A DNA stretch of 64,000 nt. It comes from Ischnura elegans (Eukaryota; Arthropoda; Insecta; Odonata; Coenagrionidae). The number at the start of each line of letters is the position of its first letter. Position 1 is the stretch's first letter. The DNA lies in assembly GCF_921293095.1 (NCBI RefSeq), contig NC_060251.1:91436566-91500565 (forward strand), given 5' to 3'. A program made the translations under genes and the position numbers. The notes below the pieces were generated by a model, which did no database searches, had not been told where the DNA came from, and saw nothing but the letters and a program-made list of their open reading frames with translations. Of the stretch, positions 1-9,012 are shown in pieces.

Positions 1-343
1 ATATATATAGTTGGCTGCAGCCTCATTGGTTAGAATTTTCTTAATAGCTGGCTGGCAGGGGGAAAGAAAAAAGAAATATTTTCAAAACTTAACCTCGCTG
101 AAGTGATTTTATGTAATTATGTCTTCTTGATCATCGTTTAATAGTTTTACCAGTCAAAATGTGACCAACTTTTATTTGCAGTACTAGAAAAAGATTGCAT
201 CTAAATTAATAAGCTTAGCGACTATTATTATAATTTGTGCTAAGTGCACATAGTGGACCTTGTCTTTTTGAAAGATTAACTATCATGTACTTGCCCCTTT
301 TTTTTGGATGTTATGATTATTTACTTTTATCTCTTTGCTATAG

Positions 344-452
344 GCGGTGTTAGAGGTAATTTCCCTAATGAAAAAATTACGGACAAAGTAATAATTGATT
401 CTGTGAAAAACTGGTTGCGACACGGAAAGGCGAGGGCCATCAATGAAGCCAG
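344..452 (+). CDS. candidate internal exon of a host gene, unknown product
   Basis: A pyrimidine-rich stretch ending in an AG at 342-343 precedes this 109-nt segment, and GTAAAC follows at 453. Only one of three frames is open. It reads about 36 residues rich in charged amino acids, including VKNWLRHGKARAINEA. The exon leaves two bases of a codon (AG), and an acceptor at 16272-16273 supplies one base and then an open frame to a TGA. I therefore pair it with the exon at 16274-16325, so the 15.5-kb LTR element would lie in the intron between them. I do not recognise the family. Confidence 0.42.
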
Positions 453-1107
453 GTAAACAATTCTGGTAGAGTCCTGAAATTACTATGTTCATTATTAATA
501 TTTGGCTTATTTATTTAATATTACAACTCACAGAAATATCTATACAGAGAGCATATTGTCGTGAACCGACTTTTCACCCTGTTGCTAGGCCCCTCGCCTC
601 GTAGGCATTCTTAAGTGACCTCCACATATCTCCCGCCCACACGCTTTTCGCATCATGTGTCCTCTCTCCCGGATTTTAGCTTTCCCTCCTAATTTTGCCG
701 TATTTGGTTATTGCCATACTTGGACCACCTTCCTTTTTTTTAGACCATGTTCCTTTCCTCGACCCGCCCTTTTTTATTAGCCAGGCTCCCACGGATAAAG
801 GACCCGTGAGGCCAAAAACTAGTTCTAAGATATTCGCGTTGCGTATTTTACATATCGCAACGCTCATTAATTCTTGCGCCTACCCTGTGGAATCACCGTT
901 TATGGTAAACCACGCGACCACTGGTTTCCGGCAGACATCCGGGAAAACACTTAACACTCGCTTCTGACGTCAGATTAACCCATACCCCCTTGGGTAATAA
1001 ATTTATATAGAATACGGTCGACTTTCAAAAGGTCGTGGGAAACCTACGCATTTATTCTGTTTGCACGTGTCGAGCGACCCGTGGAATATTCCAGAGGGGG
1101 GACCCAT

Positions 1108-1144
1108 TATAAATAGGTAAACTCGGAGACGCCAAGGATCATTC
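1108..1144 (+). promoter_or_regulatory. LTR core promoter (TATA box plus initiator)
   Basis: TATAAATA at 1108-1115 is followed 33 bases later by TCATTC, which fits the arthropod initiator TCA(G/T)T(C/T) with the start at A1141. The same pair is repeated in the 3' LTR at 15667-15703. No ATG occurs between A1141 and the ATG at 1290. Confidence 0.65.
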
Positions 1145-1289
1145 GCTCTTCTGGACGTGGAACCTCTGCCACTCTGACTCTCGTCTTGTCAGCCGACAAA
1201 CCAGCGTCTTCTCTCCACCACATCGCCAGTTAAGCCGATCGTTCGATCCACCTCGAATCATCCATCCGATTCTCCAACTCTGCTTCGCC

Positions 1290-1312
1290 ATGAGCTCTTT
1301 TGACGAGTAAGT
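1290..1312 (+). promoter_or_regulatory. LTR start microexon, 6-codon uORF and splice donor
   Basis: The first ATG of the predicted transcript (1290, with G at -3) opens ATG AGC TCT TTT GAC GAG TAA, a 6-codon ORF in unspliced RNA. The donor GTAAGT at 1307-1312 overlaps the last codon and the stop. Splicing removes the stop and leaves 17 coding bases ending in GA. Acceptors before ORF3 (AG 7126-7127), env1 (AG 8612-8613 or 8615-8616) and env2 (AG 12402-12403) all continue from GA+1 nt into the frame of the downstream ORF. For env1 this needs one lost A to be allowed for. The shared phase is strong evidence that this is the common first coding exon of subgenomic RNAs. Confidence 0.75.
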
Positions 1313-1479
1313 TAAAGCCAAAGTCTCACATGTATTCTTACTGAATGTTATTAAATGGACTTTACTTAAGAAATGGGTGTGTATTCCTTTATAATGACTG
1401 CCTCTGTCAATTAAGATCCTTCTCTACCTCTAGCTACGAATCCCCAAATAGTATCGTGCTCTTTCGAGGTCACGACAAA

Positions 1480-1497
1480 TGGTGTATATGCGCCGGG
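1480..1497 (+). other. candidate primer binding site
   Basis: The internal region starts two bases after the LTR with TGGTGTATATGCGCCGGG. The leading TGG is what a tRNA CCA end would pair with, and the position is right. I could not match the remainder to a particular tRNA from memory. Confidence 0.5.
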
Positions 1498-1879
1498 TAT
1501 ATTACAAGCAGTCTTATAAAAGAATTCACATCGCACTTTGTGCATAAATTAGATATTAGTTATGTTTTTTCTTTGAGCAAGGTGTGTGGGAAACGCCCTA
1601 TGTTGTAAGATGTATGGATTAATTTCTCTCTTACAGGAAGTGTTTTTTATGTTGCATGTTTGCTCTTTTTTATGATCTGCGTCGAATGTTTGATTATGTG
1701 TTAGGCAGGGTTTTGCTTTCCAGGAAATGTTCTTGATTTTGTGTTTGCGTGTGTAATATTTAAGTGCGTGTGTAGTACTTAAGTATAGGGTTTTTATTAT
1801 CGCTTCCTACCTGTGCTTCGCGTAAGAGTCTCTCCGCTCGACCTGTATTTAGTTTCTTCTGAGTTTTGAGGGTAAATTC

Positions 1880-2851
1880 ATGTCGACGTCAAGAACGCCG
1901 CCCCCTAAAAGAAGTGATCGTTTGGCAGGAAAGTCTCCTGCGTATCGTATTCCCGTAAATCCTACTAGGCGTCCGGCTGCGGACTCCGAAACGAGTGACT
2001 CAGAGGGTGAGTTGAGGGAAGATAAGGTCCTTGTCACGGACTTAAGAACGTTGCAAATAAACGCAGCGGAGATGGCAGATGGTGGGACGGCAGCGCCGAC
2101 CACGGAGGCTGGCCCTTCAGGCGAAAATAATACTTCGACATTTCCTCGTATAGGTGGAGTCCATCTGACGCCACCGAAGTTTAGCGGGAATGCAAACGAA
2201 TGCCCCTTGCAATTTTTATCTACCTTCAATAAGATTAGCACTGCCAACTCATGGTCAACCGACGCACGACTAAGGCTTTTTCCGTGTTTTCTAGAAAGTA
2301 CTGCCCAAAGATGGTTGCAAGCACTTCCGGCCTATGACGTAGAATCAGGTGCCCTTCGTGGCACCTGGGAAGAACTGGTGGCGGCTTTCAAGGCTGCCTT
2401 CAAGGGGACGATGTCGGATGAGATGAAGGCCCATAGATTGAACGAGCGCACTCAGCAAGCGTTCGAAACCTCCGAATCATATTTCTATGACGTGACCGCC
2501 TTATGCAAAGAGGTTGATCCCCAAATGCGTGAATCGGAAAAAATCCGTAACATCCTCAAGGGGCTGAGGCCAGATATTGTAAGGGTCGTGTTGCCTATGA
2601 AGGCTAGGACCTGTGAAGAATTATTAGAATTTATTAAGCTGCATGAGGCAGCCATTTTGGTCTCGGAAACCGTGAAAGAAAAAATTACCCCTCAGAAAGC
2701 AGTTGAGCAATCGAACGCCTCGATAGGACGATTAGAAAAAGAAATCTCTCGTCTTCGCGGCGAATTGGAAAGGAGTAGACGCTATTCGGGCCCACCAATG
2801 AGGCAAGGAACCCCTCGTTATTATCAGGAAAGCCCCCCCCCCGAGTCCTAG
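1880..2851 (+). CDS. gag: gag, capsid part
   Basis: This 323-residue ORF starts MSTSRTPPPKRSDR, with a basic and acidic N-terminal region of about 90 residues. A Retrotrans_gag-type capsid domain follows at about 95-265 (start GVHLTPPKFSGN; then FLESTAQRWLQAL, a tryptophan-containing core of these capsids). A short coiled coil around 280-300 has the heptad-like RLEKEISRLRGELERS. The ORF ends early at TAG 2849-2851, just after a run of ten C (2833-2842). The nucleocapsid zinc knuckle continues in the next frame, so a single extra C here would explain the break. The ATG has a weak context, and the leader carries several upstream ATGs. Confidence 0.88.
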   Translation: MSTSRTPPPKRSDRLAGKSPAYRIPVNPTRRPAADSETSDSEGELREDKVLVTDLRTLQINAAEMADGGTAAPTTEAGPSGENNTSTFPRIGGVHLTPPKFSGNANECPLQFLSTFNKISTANSWSTDARLRLFPCFLESTAQRWLQALPAYDVESGALRGTWEELVAAFKAAFKGTMSDEMKAHRLNERTQQAFETSESYFYDVTALCKEVDPQMRESEKIRNILKGLRPDIVRVVLPMKARTCEELLEFIKLHEAAILVSETVKEKITPQKAVEQSNASIGRLEKEISRLRGELERSRRYSGPPMRQGTPRYYQESPPPES

Positions 2852-3089
2852 GATCAATCAAGAGAGATTTAACCCCCAGAACAGAGGTCAAGGCGGGCCA
2901 AATCAGGCGACGCCGCCGAGGCGCCAACCTTATGATCAAAAACCGAGGACTCCTGATGGGCGCATAGTTTGCTACAGTTGCGGGAAAACCGGGCATTACG
3001 CTTCCGTATGCCCGAATAAACCAGATCAGGGGCCTCGGCCCGCCCCACGTGAAAAAAAGATCGTGGGAAACTCAAATGCGCGGATGTAA
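2841..3089 (+). CDS. gag: gag, nucleocapsid part in shifted frame
   Basis: One base on from the capsid frame, an open stretch runs from the C10 tract to TAA 3087-3089. It is rich in Arg, Gln, Pro and Gly, and holds one CCHC zinc knuckle, CYSCGKTGHYASVC, at about 2970-3011 (C-x2-C-x4-H-x4-C). This is the RNA-packaging part of Gag. It ends shortly after the A-rich slippery site used to enter pol. Since the LTRs are identical, the break between this and the capsid part is either very young or a homopolymer error in the assembly. Confidence 0.8.
   Translation, partial: PSPRINQERFNPQNRGQGGPNQATPPRRQPYDQKPRTPDGRIVCYSCGKTGHYASVCPNKPDQGPRPAPREKKIVGNSNARM
3053..3059 (+). promoter_or_regulatory. programmed -1 ribosomal frameshift site A AAA AAG
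   Basis: In the nucleocapsid frame the codons read GAA AAA AAG ATC, so 3053-3059 is A AAA AAG, a canonical X XXY YYZ heptamer. Slipping back one base enters the frame of protease and the rest of pol, which is open from 3053 after a TGA at 3050-3052. Gag ends 28 nt downstream at 3087-3089. Both frames are open across the overlap, as this mechanism needs. I did not find a clear downstream pseudoknot by eye. Confidence 0.8.
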
Positions 3090-6000
3090 TAGAGGCAGCA
3101 TTCGCGGATAGACCGGACGTTAAAGACCTCCTTCTCATCAAAGCCGACGTAGAGGACCACCTAGATCAGACAGTTTTAGTTGATACGGGAGCTGGGATTT
3201 GCGTTCTAAGAGACGACCTAGTAAGATCTCCAATTCGCAAAACCTCGCTGGGTATAAAAGGGGCAGACGGAACTCCAGTGAAGGTATTGGGAATGGCTGC
3301 CGTAAAAATTAGGCTTAAGGGGAAAGCTGAGTTCCATTTGGAAGCAATAGTCATTAAAAATGCCTACGTCTCCTTGGTGTTGGGAAATGATTTCTTACGC
3401 CGTACTCGAGCGAGGATAGATCTTCACTCAGGCATAGTTGGGCTAAAATGGGGAGATGAAGAAATCTTTCTGGCGACGAATTTCTTTAATCCCGACTTTT
3501 CTGACTCATCCTCGGATGAGGATGATGATGAGCAGGGTGAGTTGGACAAATTGCGACTCGGATACGACTTAACTGTTCCCCCTAGATCTCAAATTAAATA
3601 TGAGGGGCCACGAAGGACGAACGCACCTAGGGATATTTTAGTGACGACAGCAATGCTCACTCAACGGGGGTTGAGTGTCGAAGTCCCCCAGAGCGGCGAC
3701 AATATAGTAGCCATGGTTTGTAACCACCGATTCGTTCCTCAAAAACTATTCAAGGGGACTACCCTAGGGAGGAGGCTTAGACACGAAAATACCGGAGGGG
3801 GAGATATAGATTTTGGCGAAGTGGAAGAGGTTGATTTCATTGAAAATTTTCCAGAGCCGTTAGACATTAATCCGGATTTGAATCGCAAGGAAAGAAAACA
3901 AATAGACGCTCTATTAGCTCAGTATAGAGATGTATTTGCTTGGAGTCCAAGTGAGATGGGAAGGACTCATCTAGCGGAGCACTCAATACCCACAGGGGAT
4001 GCAATGCCAATTCATCAAGCGCCTTACAGAGTTTCGCACAAAGAAAAAGAAATAATCAGAGGACAAGTGGATGAAATGTTGAGTCTTGGCATAATTAGAC
4101 CCTCTAAGTCGCCCTGGTCAAGCCCTGTCGTTTTGGTCAAGAAAAAAGACGGCGGAGTGAGATTTTGTGTTGATTATAGAAAATTAAATCTAGTTACACG
4201 GAAGGACGTTTACCCCCTCCCCCGCATCGACGATCTTCTGACGTATTTAGGTAAGGCTAAGTATTTTACTAGTCTTGATTTATTCAGTGGCTACTGGCAA
4301 ATCCCCGTTAAAGAGGAAGATAAACCTAAAACCGCCTTCGTAACTCCCGAAGGACACTATGATTTCAATGTATTAAGTTTCGGGCTCTGCTCAGCGCCCG
4401 CTACTTTCCAAAATTTGGCTGATAATGTGTTTTCTGAATTAAAATGGAAAAAGGTTTTAGTATATTTGGACGATGTTGTAGTATTCGCTGAAACTTTCGA
4501 GGATTTATTAAATAACACGAGGGAAGTTTTTGATAAACTTAGAGAGGCGAACCTCACACTGAAGCCGTCTAAATGCCATTTCGCACAGACTCAGATTAAA
4601 ATGCTGGGTTATCGCGTAAGCGCGGACGGCTTGGAGGCGGACCCCGATAAGGTTAAGGCAATCTCTGAATTTCCCCACCCGACGAAGGTCAAGGCAGTGC
4701 AAAGCTTTTTAGGTTTGTGTAATTATTATAGAAAATTCATTTGCAATTTTTCCAAGATAGCACGGCCTCTGCACGAGTTGACGAAAAAAGATAAGATTTT
4801 CGCGTGGACGGAAGCCGAAGAAACGGCTTTCCAAACGCTCAAAGACGCAATGACTTCCGCTCCGGTATTAATGCATTTTGATCCCGAACTGCCAGTAGAG
4901 CTCCGCGTGGATGCATGCGGAACGGGAATAGGGGCGATTTTATTGCAAGGAAAGAATCAAAAAGAAATGCACCCCGTGAGTTACGCGTCTAGGACGCTAA
5001 CTAAGGCTGAAAGAAATTATTCCATCACCGAAAAAGAGTGTATCGCTACGATTTGGGGCTTATTACACCACCGAGATATGGTTTATGGTAAGAAAGTGAC
5101 AATTGTGACCGATCACCATGCTTTATGTTGGTTGAAATCCCTCAAAGACCCCTCTGGTCGACTCGCGCGATGGAGTTTGCGTTTGCAAGAATTTGATTAC
5201 CAAGTCGTGCACAAATCAGGCCGCTTACACTCAGACGCCGATTGCCTATCAAGACACCCGGTATCTGAGCCGACGGCGGAGGATGAGGACGGGCCAAATG
5301 AGATACCTCTTATGTTACTCGCGGCGGAGGACTTAAAGGCTAAGCAAAGGAATGACTCGTCTCTTGTTCCATTAATACAAGCGCTAGAAGACCCAGAAAA
5401 CGCACCGCCAAAGATAGAAAAAATCTCGAGGGGGTATGCGCTAATAGACGGATTATTGGTCAGAAAAAATGCCGGTCTTCGGGGAAAGGATTACTTGACA
5501 GTTATTCCCAAAGAATTGAAAAGAGAGGTATTATATTCTCACCACGACGACCCTATGTCCGGCCATTTAGGCTTCGCACGAACCTATGACAAATTAAAGA
5601 CTCGGTACTACTGGGTAGGGATGAAAGCGGACATTTTAAAGTATGTACGCAGCTGCCCGGATTGCCAGTGCAGAAAAGGACCCCATACGAAGCCCGGAGG
5701 TTTTCTCCAGCCAATTAAGCCAGGTAAACCCTTTGAGAAGGTGGGCGTGGACCTTCTTGGTCCATTCAAGCGTAGTGCTACAGGTAAAACCATGATTGTC
5801 GTAGCAACTGATTATGCAACTCGCTACGCGGAGACGAGAGCCCTCTCGAATGGAACCGCTGGTCAAGTGGCAAAATTCCTACTCGAACAAATAATTTGTC
5901 GTCACGGTTGTCCGACCACGATTCTATCTGACAGAGGAAAGGTATTTCAATCCGAAATGGTGACCTCCCTCCTGAAAAGCATGGGAGTAGTTAGTACATT

Positions 6001-6631
6001 TACAACGGCCTACCATCCCCAAACAAACGGTCTCACTGAGCGATTGAATAAAACCATAGCCGAAATGCTCTCTGCCTTCACAGGTACGGAGCAACGCGAT
6101 TGGACGGAATTTTTAAACCAGGTAACTTTTGCATATAATGTAGGCCTACAAGGCTCTTTGGGGGAGACCCCCTTTTTTCTGGTCTATGGCCGCGAGGCCA
6201 GGCTACCCCCGGAAATTAGCCTCTCACCTGACGAAGGCGAGGAAGGCGTAAAATCGCGGGAACGATGGAAGCAGGCTCAAAAGGTAGCCCTGGAAAGACT
6301 CGCAGCCCGCCAAGAAAAAGATGCGACGCGTTATGATGCTAAGCATGTAAATGTTAAATTTAATCCCGGAGATAAGGTTCGGATTTACACTCCCACACGA
6401 AAGGTAGGTAAGAGTGAAAAACTCTTGCCTCAATATTACGGTCCTTATGAAGTGATTAGGCAGGTAGGACCTGTCACTTATGAAGTGAGGGTCAAGAAAG
6501 GAAAATTAGACACGGTACATGTCTCACGCATGTCACCGTATCATGAGCGCGAAGGCGAAGAAGCCGCTGTAGTAAATGTAGGTCAGGGAGGCGTGGAGAT
6601 AAGCACGACCGACGCGCCGGCCGAAGATTAA
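3053..6631 (+). CDS. pol: pol: protease, reverse transcriptase, RNase H, integrase
   Basis: The frame opens at the slippery site and the first ATG is at 3278. The protease motif DTGAG lies at 3182-3196, before that ATG, so entry by frameshift is needed to make protease. The partner strand LVLGNDFL follows at about 3380. The reverse transcriptase has SLDLFSGYW and the catalytic YLDDV (4463-4477). RNase H has VDACGTGIGAIL, TEKEC, TDHHALCW and DADCLSRHP. Integrase has an HHCC zinc domain (HHDDPMSGHLG...CPDCQC), then VGVDLLGPF, SDRGKVFQSEM and TNGLTERLNK for the D,D-35-E site, and a C-terminal GPY/F module (YYGPYEVIRQVG...YEV). The domain order RT-RNaseH-IN and the GPY/F module place it in Ty3/gypsy. 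The ORF is intact, with every catalytic residue I can locate present. Confidence 0.95.
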   Translation, partial: KKDRGKLKCADVIEAAFADRPDVKDLLLIKADVEDHLDQTVLVDTGAGICVLRDDLVRSPIRKTSLGIKGADGTPVKVLGMAAVKIRLKGKAEFHLEAIVIKNAYVSLVLGNDFLRRTRARIDLHSGIVGLKWGDEEIFLATNFFNPDFSDSSSDEDDDEQGELDKLRLGYDLTVPPRSQIKYEGPRRTNAPRDILVTTAMLTQRGLSVEVPQSGDNIVAMVCNHRFVPQKLFKGTTLGRRLRHENTGGGDIDFGEVEEVDFIENFPEPLDINPDLNRKERKQIDALLAQYRDVFAWSPSEMGRTHLAEHSIPTGDAMPIHQAPYRVSHKEKEIIRGQVDEMLSLGIIRPSKSPWSSPVVLVKKKDGGVRFCVDYRKLNLVTRKDVYPLPRIDDLLTYLGKAKYFTSLDLFSGYWQIPVKEEDKPKTAFVTPEGHYDFNVLSFGLCSAPATFQNLADNVFSELKWKKVLVYLDDVVVFAETFEDLLNNTREVFDKLREANLTLKPSKCHFAQTQIKMLGYRVSADGLEADPDKVKAISEFPHPTKVKAVQSFLGLCNYYRKFICNFSKIARPLHELTKKDKIFAWTEAEETAFQTLKDAMTSAPVLMHFDPELPVELRVDACGTGIGAILLQGKNQKEMHPVSYASRTLTKAERNYSITEKECIATIWGLLHHRDMVYGKKVTIVTDHHALCWLKSLKDPSGRLARWSLRLQEFDYQVVHKSGRLHSDADCLSRHPVSEPTAEDEDGPNEIPLMLLAAEDLKAKQRNDSSLVPLIQALEDPENAPPKIEKISRGYALIDGLLVRKNAGLRGKDYLTVIPKELKREVLYSHHDDPMSGHLGFARTYDKLKTRYYWVGMKADILKYVRSCPDCQCRKGPHTKPGGFLQPIKPGKPFEKVGVDLLGPFKRSATGKTMIVVATDYATRYAETRALSNGTAGQVAKFLLEQIICRHGCPTTILSDRGKVFQSEMVTSLLKSMGVVSTFTTAYHPQTNGLTERLNKTIAEMLSAFTGTEQRDWTEFLNQVTFAYNVGLQGSLGETPFFLVYGREARLPPEISLSPDEGEEGVKSRERWKQAQKVALERLAARQEKDATRYDAKHVNVKFNPGDKVRIYTPTRKVGKSEKLLPQYYGPYEVIRQVGPVTYEVRVKKGKLDTVHVSRMSPYHEREGEEAAVVNVGQGGVEISTTDAPAED

Positions 6632-7127
6632 TTCGGAGGCAGGAAATGGCGTAGTGAAATTAACGACTCACACCGCCCGGAATTTTTCCGCAGTCAGTTT
6701 CCAGTTCTATTCGGCTGGTGAAAACTCGAATAATATTATGAAACAGATAATTGAATACCAAGTGAGGCAACACGGCTGTTAGTATAAAATGAAAAGTAAC
6801 CTTTTACAGCCAATTTTCCATATTTCTTGATGTATTTTTGAATCTTTTTCTGTCAACGAATTGTTCTTAGTATTTTTTTTCTTGTCTTCGAGAATGCGTT
6901 CTCAAACTTGCCCCGCTTTCGTGAGTAAATTGACACTCACATTATTTACATTTAAATAAAGAACAATTTGTTGACCCCATTATTTATAAGAACCACAATT
7001 GTGAATAGAATTTGTATGGGTGAAGCAGTAATTCATCAGCCGAGAAGGAGGTGGATCGGCGAGTCAAAGCGAGAGGTAAGCATTTAATGTTTTAAGAGGA
7101 AACTACGGTGTAAATCTTTTTTCACAG
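6632..7127 (+). other. spacer after pol with ORF3 splice acceptor
   Basis: AT-rich and without a convincing ORF. It ends in a strong acceptor, AATCTTTTTTCACAG (AG at 7126-7127). A donor-like GAG|GTAAGC at 7076 lies only 52 nt upstream, so a second minute intron (7076-7127) is also possible in longer transcripts. Confidence 0.55.
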
Positions 7128-7917
7128 AGATATCAGGGCATATGAGCACCTCGAGGACCCCAGGCGCTCCGGGGAAGTGAGGGTGTTTGTTTCGGGGTCG
7201 GTGAACGGCACCTTCCTACCCGCAATTGCCCTAAATTTTACCTCATCGAGGACCTTGATTTCGACCCTTTTACTCCCAACCACTACCCATCAGCACGTGG
7301 CCCCCTTCACCCTGGTCCTGGGGGAGCACCGGACGGAGGCCTGGGGAGAGCCCGCAAGGGACCTCAGGTTTCCCCTGGTGCTGGGGTTGGATGTCCTCAT
7401 AGGGCAAGGGGCAATTCTGGATATCCCCCGGCGGATGGTGCGACTACGCACGCCCGGCACCATCTTGCCTCTATTTGGATATATGGGAGAGCTGGTCCCG
7501 GGAAGGGGGTTACAGCTAATTAGAATACCTTGGCCCCTGGGATTCGACCTCCCCTGGACACACCATTCGGGCGACCGGGAAGAGGTCGAAGACCAGTGGC
7601 CAACCCCGGACGCAAGCCCCAGGTGGGTGCGATCACCCAGCCCCGCAGAAGACGCCGATAGACCAGCTTCCTCTCAGCCCTCCATGCCATCGGAGGATTG
7701 GGAGGAGGAGATAGAGGCAGCGAGACTCTCCCGAGAACAGGGGTCCGGGGAAGGGCCTCCTCCCCTTGCACCTTTGCAGGCGAGGGAGCCCCTTGATCTC
7801 GCTACCGCTACAGGTGGGAGGGCTTCACCTCCCTCTGAGCGGCGGGGCCTGTCAGGAGGGCGTGGCCATCGCCTCTTAGCGGCCTTGGGGTTGAGTGAAG
7901 GCGGTCCGGGGAGATAA
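7128..7917 (+). CDS. ORF3: retropepsin-like protein lacking the catalytic aspartate
   Basis: The frame is open from just after the acceptor and has no early ATG, so the start codon probably comes from the LTR microexon, which joins in phase. The first ~120 residues follow a retropepsin fold: VFVSGSVNGTFLPA, then ALNFTSSRTLIS where an active enzyme has D-T/S-G, and later FPLVLGLDVLIGQGAILDI, which matches the LVLGNDFL strand of this element's own protease. The catalytic Asp is Asn (residue 36 counting from 7129), so hydrolysis is not expected. The remaining ~130 residues are Pro/Ser/Glu/Arg-rich and look disordered. The ORF is strikingly GC-rich compared with pol and the spacers. Function is unknown: possibly a binding or decoy protein derived from a duplicated protease. 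Confidence 0.7.
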
Positions 7918-8664
7918 GACAAAATTTCAGTAGGCCAAAATTCTAAATTTTACCAAAATTCACTCCGCCCCCCCCCCCCGCTGATTCCAACTTGGTCCCC
8001 CGTAAATACCCCCGTAACCCCGCCGGTCACCGTCCCGGCGCCCCGGTGCCACTCCAAAGAGGCAGGACAAGGAGCTTTCAGCTAACCTGAAAGCGCATCA
8101 AGGTAGAGATTTTTTCTTTTCTCTTTTCATAGATACGCCTGACGAAAGAAGAGGGAGGCAACCCGCCATACACCACTTCCATTTCCACGCTTCCCACCTC
8201 TCTCCTTAAATCAACCTCCTAACCTCGTTTTACCTGAGAGTAAGGGAGAATTCTCTTCACTCATCTCTGCCATTGTGAAGTTGGGTTTTGGAAATCAGGC
8301 GTAAATACGTCTTCAATTCGATTAAACTACATTGTATAATAATCTCGATAAAATCGAGTGAGCATCGAATCGCACACAAACTTCTTCTCTCCATCCTCGA
8401 AGCAGTTGTATACGAACGGGCGCGCGGCACGCGGAGAAAGCGAACGCCAGCCTCCTCAAGGCAGGCGGGGACGAGAGATAGGAGAAAAAATAAGAAGAAA
8501 AAATAAAATAAAATAAAATTATTTCTTCATTTTTTCTGGCGGCCGCCGCTCGGAGATAGTACGCCGCTCGGCGGGCGGAAGGAAGATTATCTTATTTTTT
8601 ACATTTTTTCAAGCAGGCAAGCGGGGAGAGGTTTTTTAAAGGGCTCGCTTAGTATTATACGAAA
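7918..8664 (+). other. spacer between ORF3 and env1 with splice acceptors
   Basis: Contains a C-rich tract near 7968-7979, a very strong polypyrimidine acceptor ending at AG 8131-8132 (which would give only a tiny ORF after the microexon), and an acceptor before env1 at ACATTTTTTCAAGCAG. The last is a NAGNAG site with AGs at 8612-8613 and 8615-8616. From either AG the microexon frame runs to a TGA that overlaps the env1 ATG as ATGA (8665-8668). Confidence 0.5.
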
Positions 8665-9012
8665 ATGAATGCGGGTTTTATTCTCATCGTTATCCCCCTA
8701 ATATTAGGGAGTGACGGATCACGAACGACGCCTAATACGGCTTCGATTAAGGTCGTAGCTGGGACATATTGGACTGCATTGCCTCAAACGTTGACATACG
8801 AAGCCTCTATACCTTTGATTTATAAGGTCAAATGGCGATCGTCCAATAATAAAGCCGTGGAAACACCTTCCGCACAATGTGGGACCACAGGTATCGTATG
8901 TAATGCCCTTAATTCCCTGCGCGGCACAGTCCTTCAAATTGGTAAGCTGGTTGACTTAGTGGGCGTGAACCCACTATTTTACGAAACTGACAGACGCACT
9001 ATTAAACAATAG
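8665..9012 (+). CDS. env: env1, N-terminal (surface) part
   Basis: A 115-residue ORF starts with a signal peptide (MNAGFILIVIPLILG). The section SIKVVAGTYWTALPQTLTYE aligns with the start of env2 (DLTAGAYLRNLPNITIYE). It has two cysteines that could pair within the domain. It stops at TAG 9010-9012, exactly where the other frame begins to encode the RKRR cleavage site, so env1 is split by one base near 8969-9009. A second single-base change near the A-run at 8662-8665 would have the opposite effect, so this block alone is displaced from the frame shared by the microexon and the rest of env1. Confidence 0.8.
   Translation: MNAGFILIVIPLILGSDGSRTTPNTASIKVVAGTYWTALPQTLTYEASIPLIYKVKWRSSNNKAVETPSAQCGTTGIVCNALNSLRGTVLQIGKLVDLVGVNPLFYETDRRTIKQ

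Larger units (their letters stand above)
557..1477 (+). repeat. 5' LTR
   Basis: The LTR is 921 bp with an 8-bp perfect terminal inverted repeat (TGTCGTGA...TCACGACA). It contains a TATA box at 1108-1115, an initiator-like TCATTC at 1139-1144, the first ATG of the predicted transcript at 1290, a consensus splice donor at 1307-1312 and an ATTAAA at 1350-1355 that could be the poly(A) signal. U3 is therefore about 584 bp, and R/U5 about 337 bp. The AATAAA near 997 lies upstream of the predicted start, so it is not the likely poly(A) signal. Confidence 0.95.

Noticed and set aside
676-967. ORFs on both strands inside the LTR (63 and 90 residues, repeated at 15235-15526)
   Set aside because: They lie in U3, overlap each other on opposite strands, show no domain, and are duplicated only because the LTR is.
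1345-1608. 87-residue ORF in the leader between LTR and gag
   Set aside because: It spans the LTR end and the primer binding site, so it is not a plausible gene; at most one of several upstream ORFs.
7520-7922. Minus-strand ORFs opposite ORF3
   Set aside because: They are by-products of the GC-rich composition; no motif or splice support.
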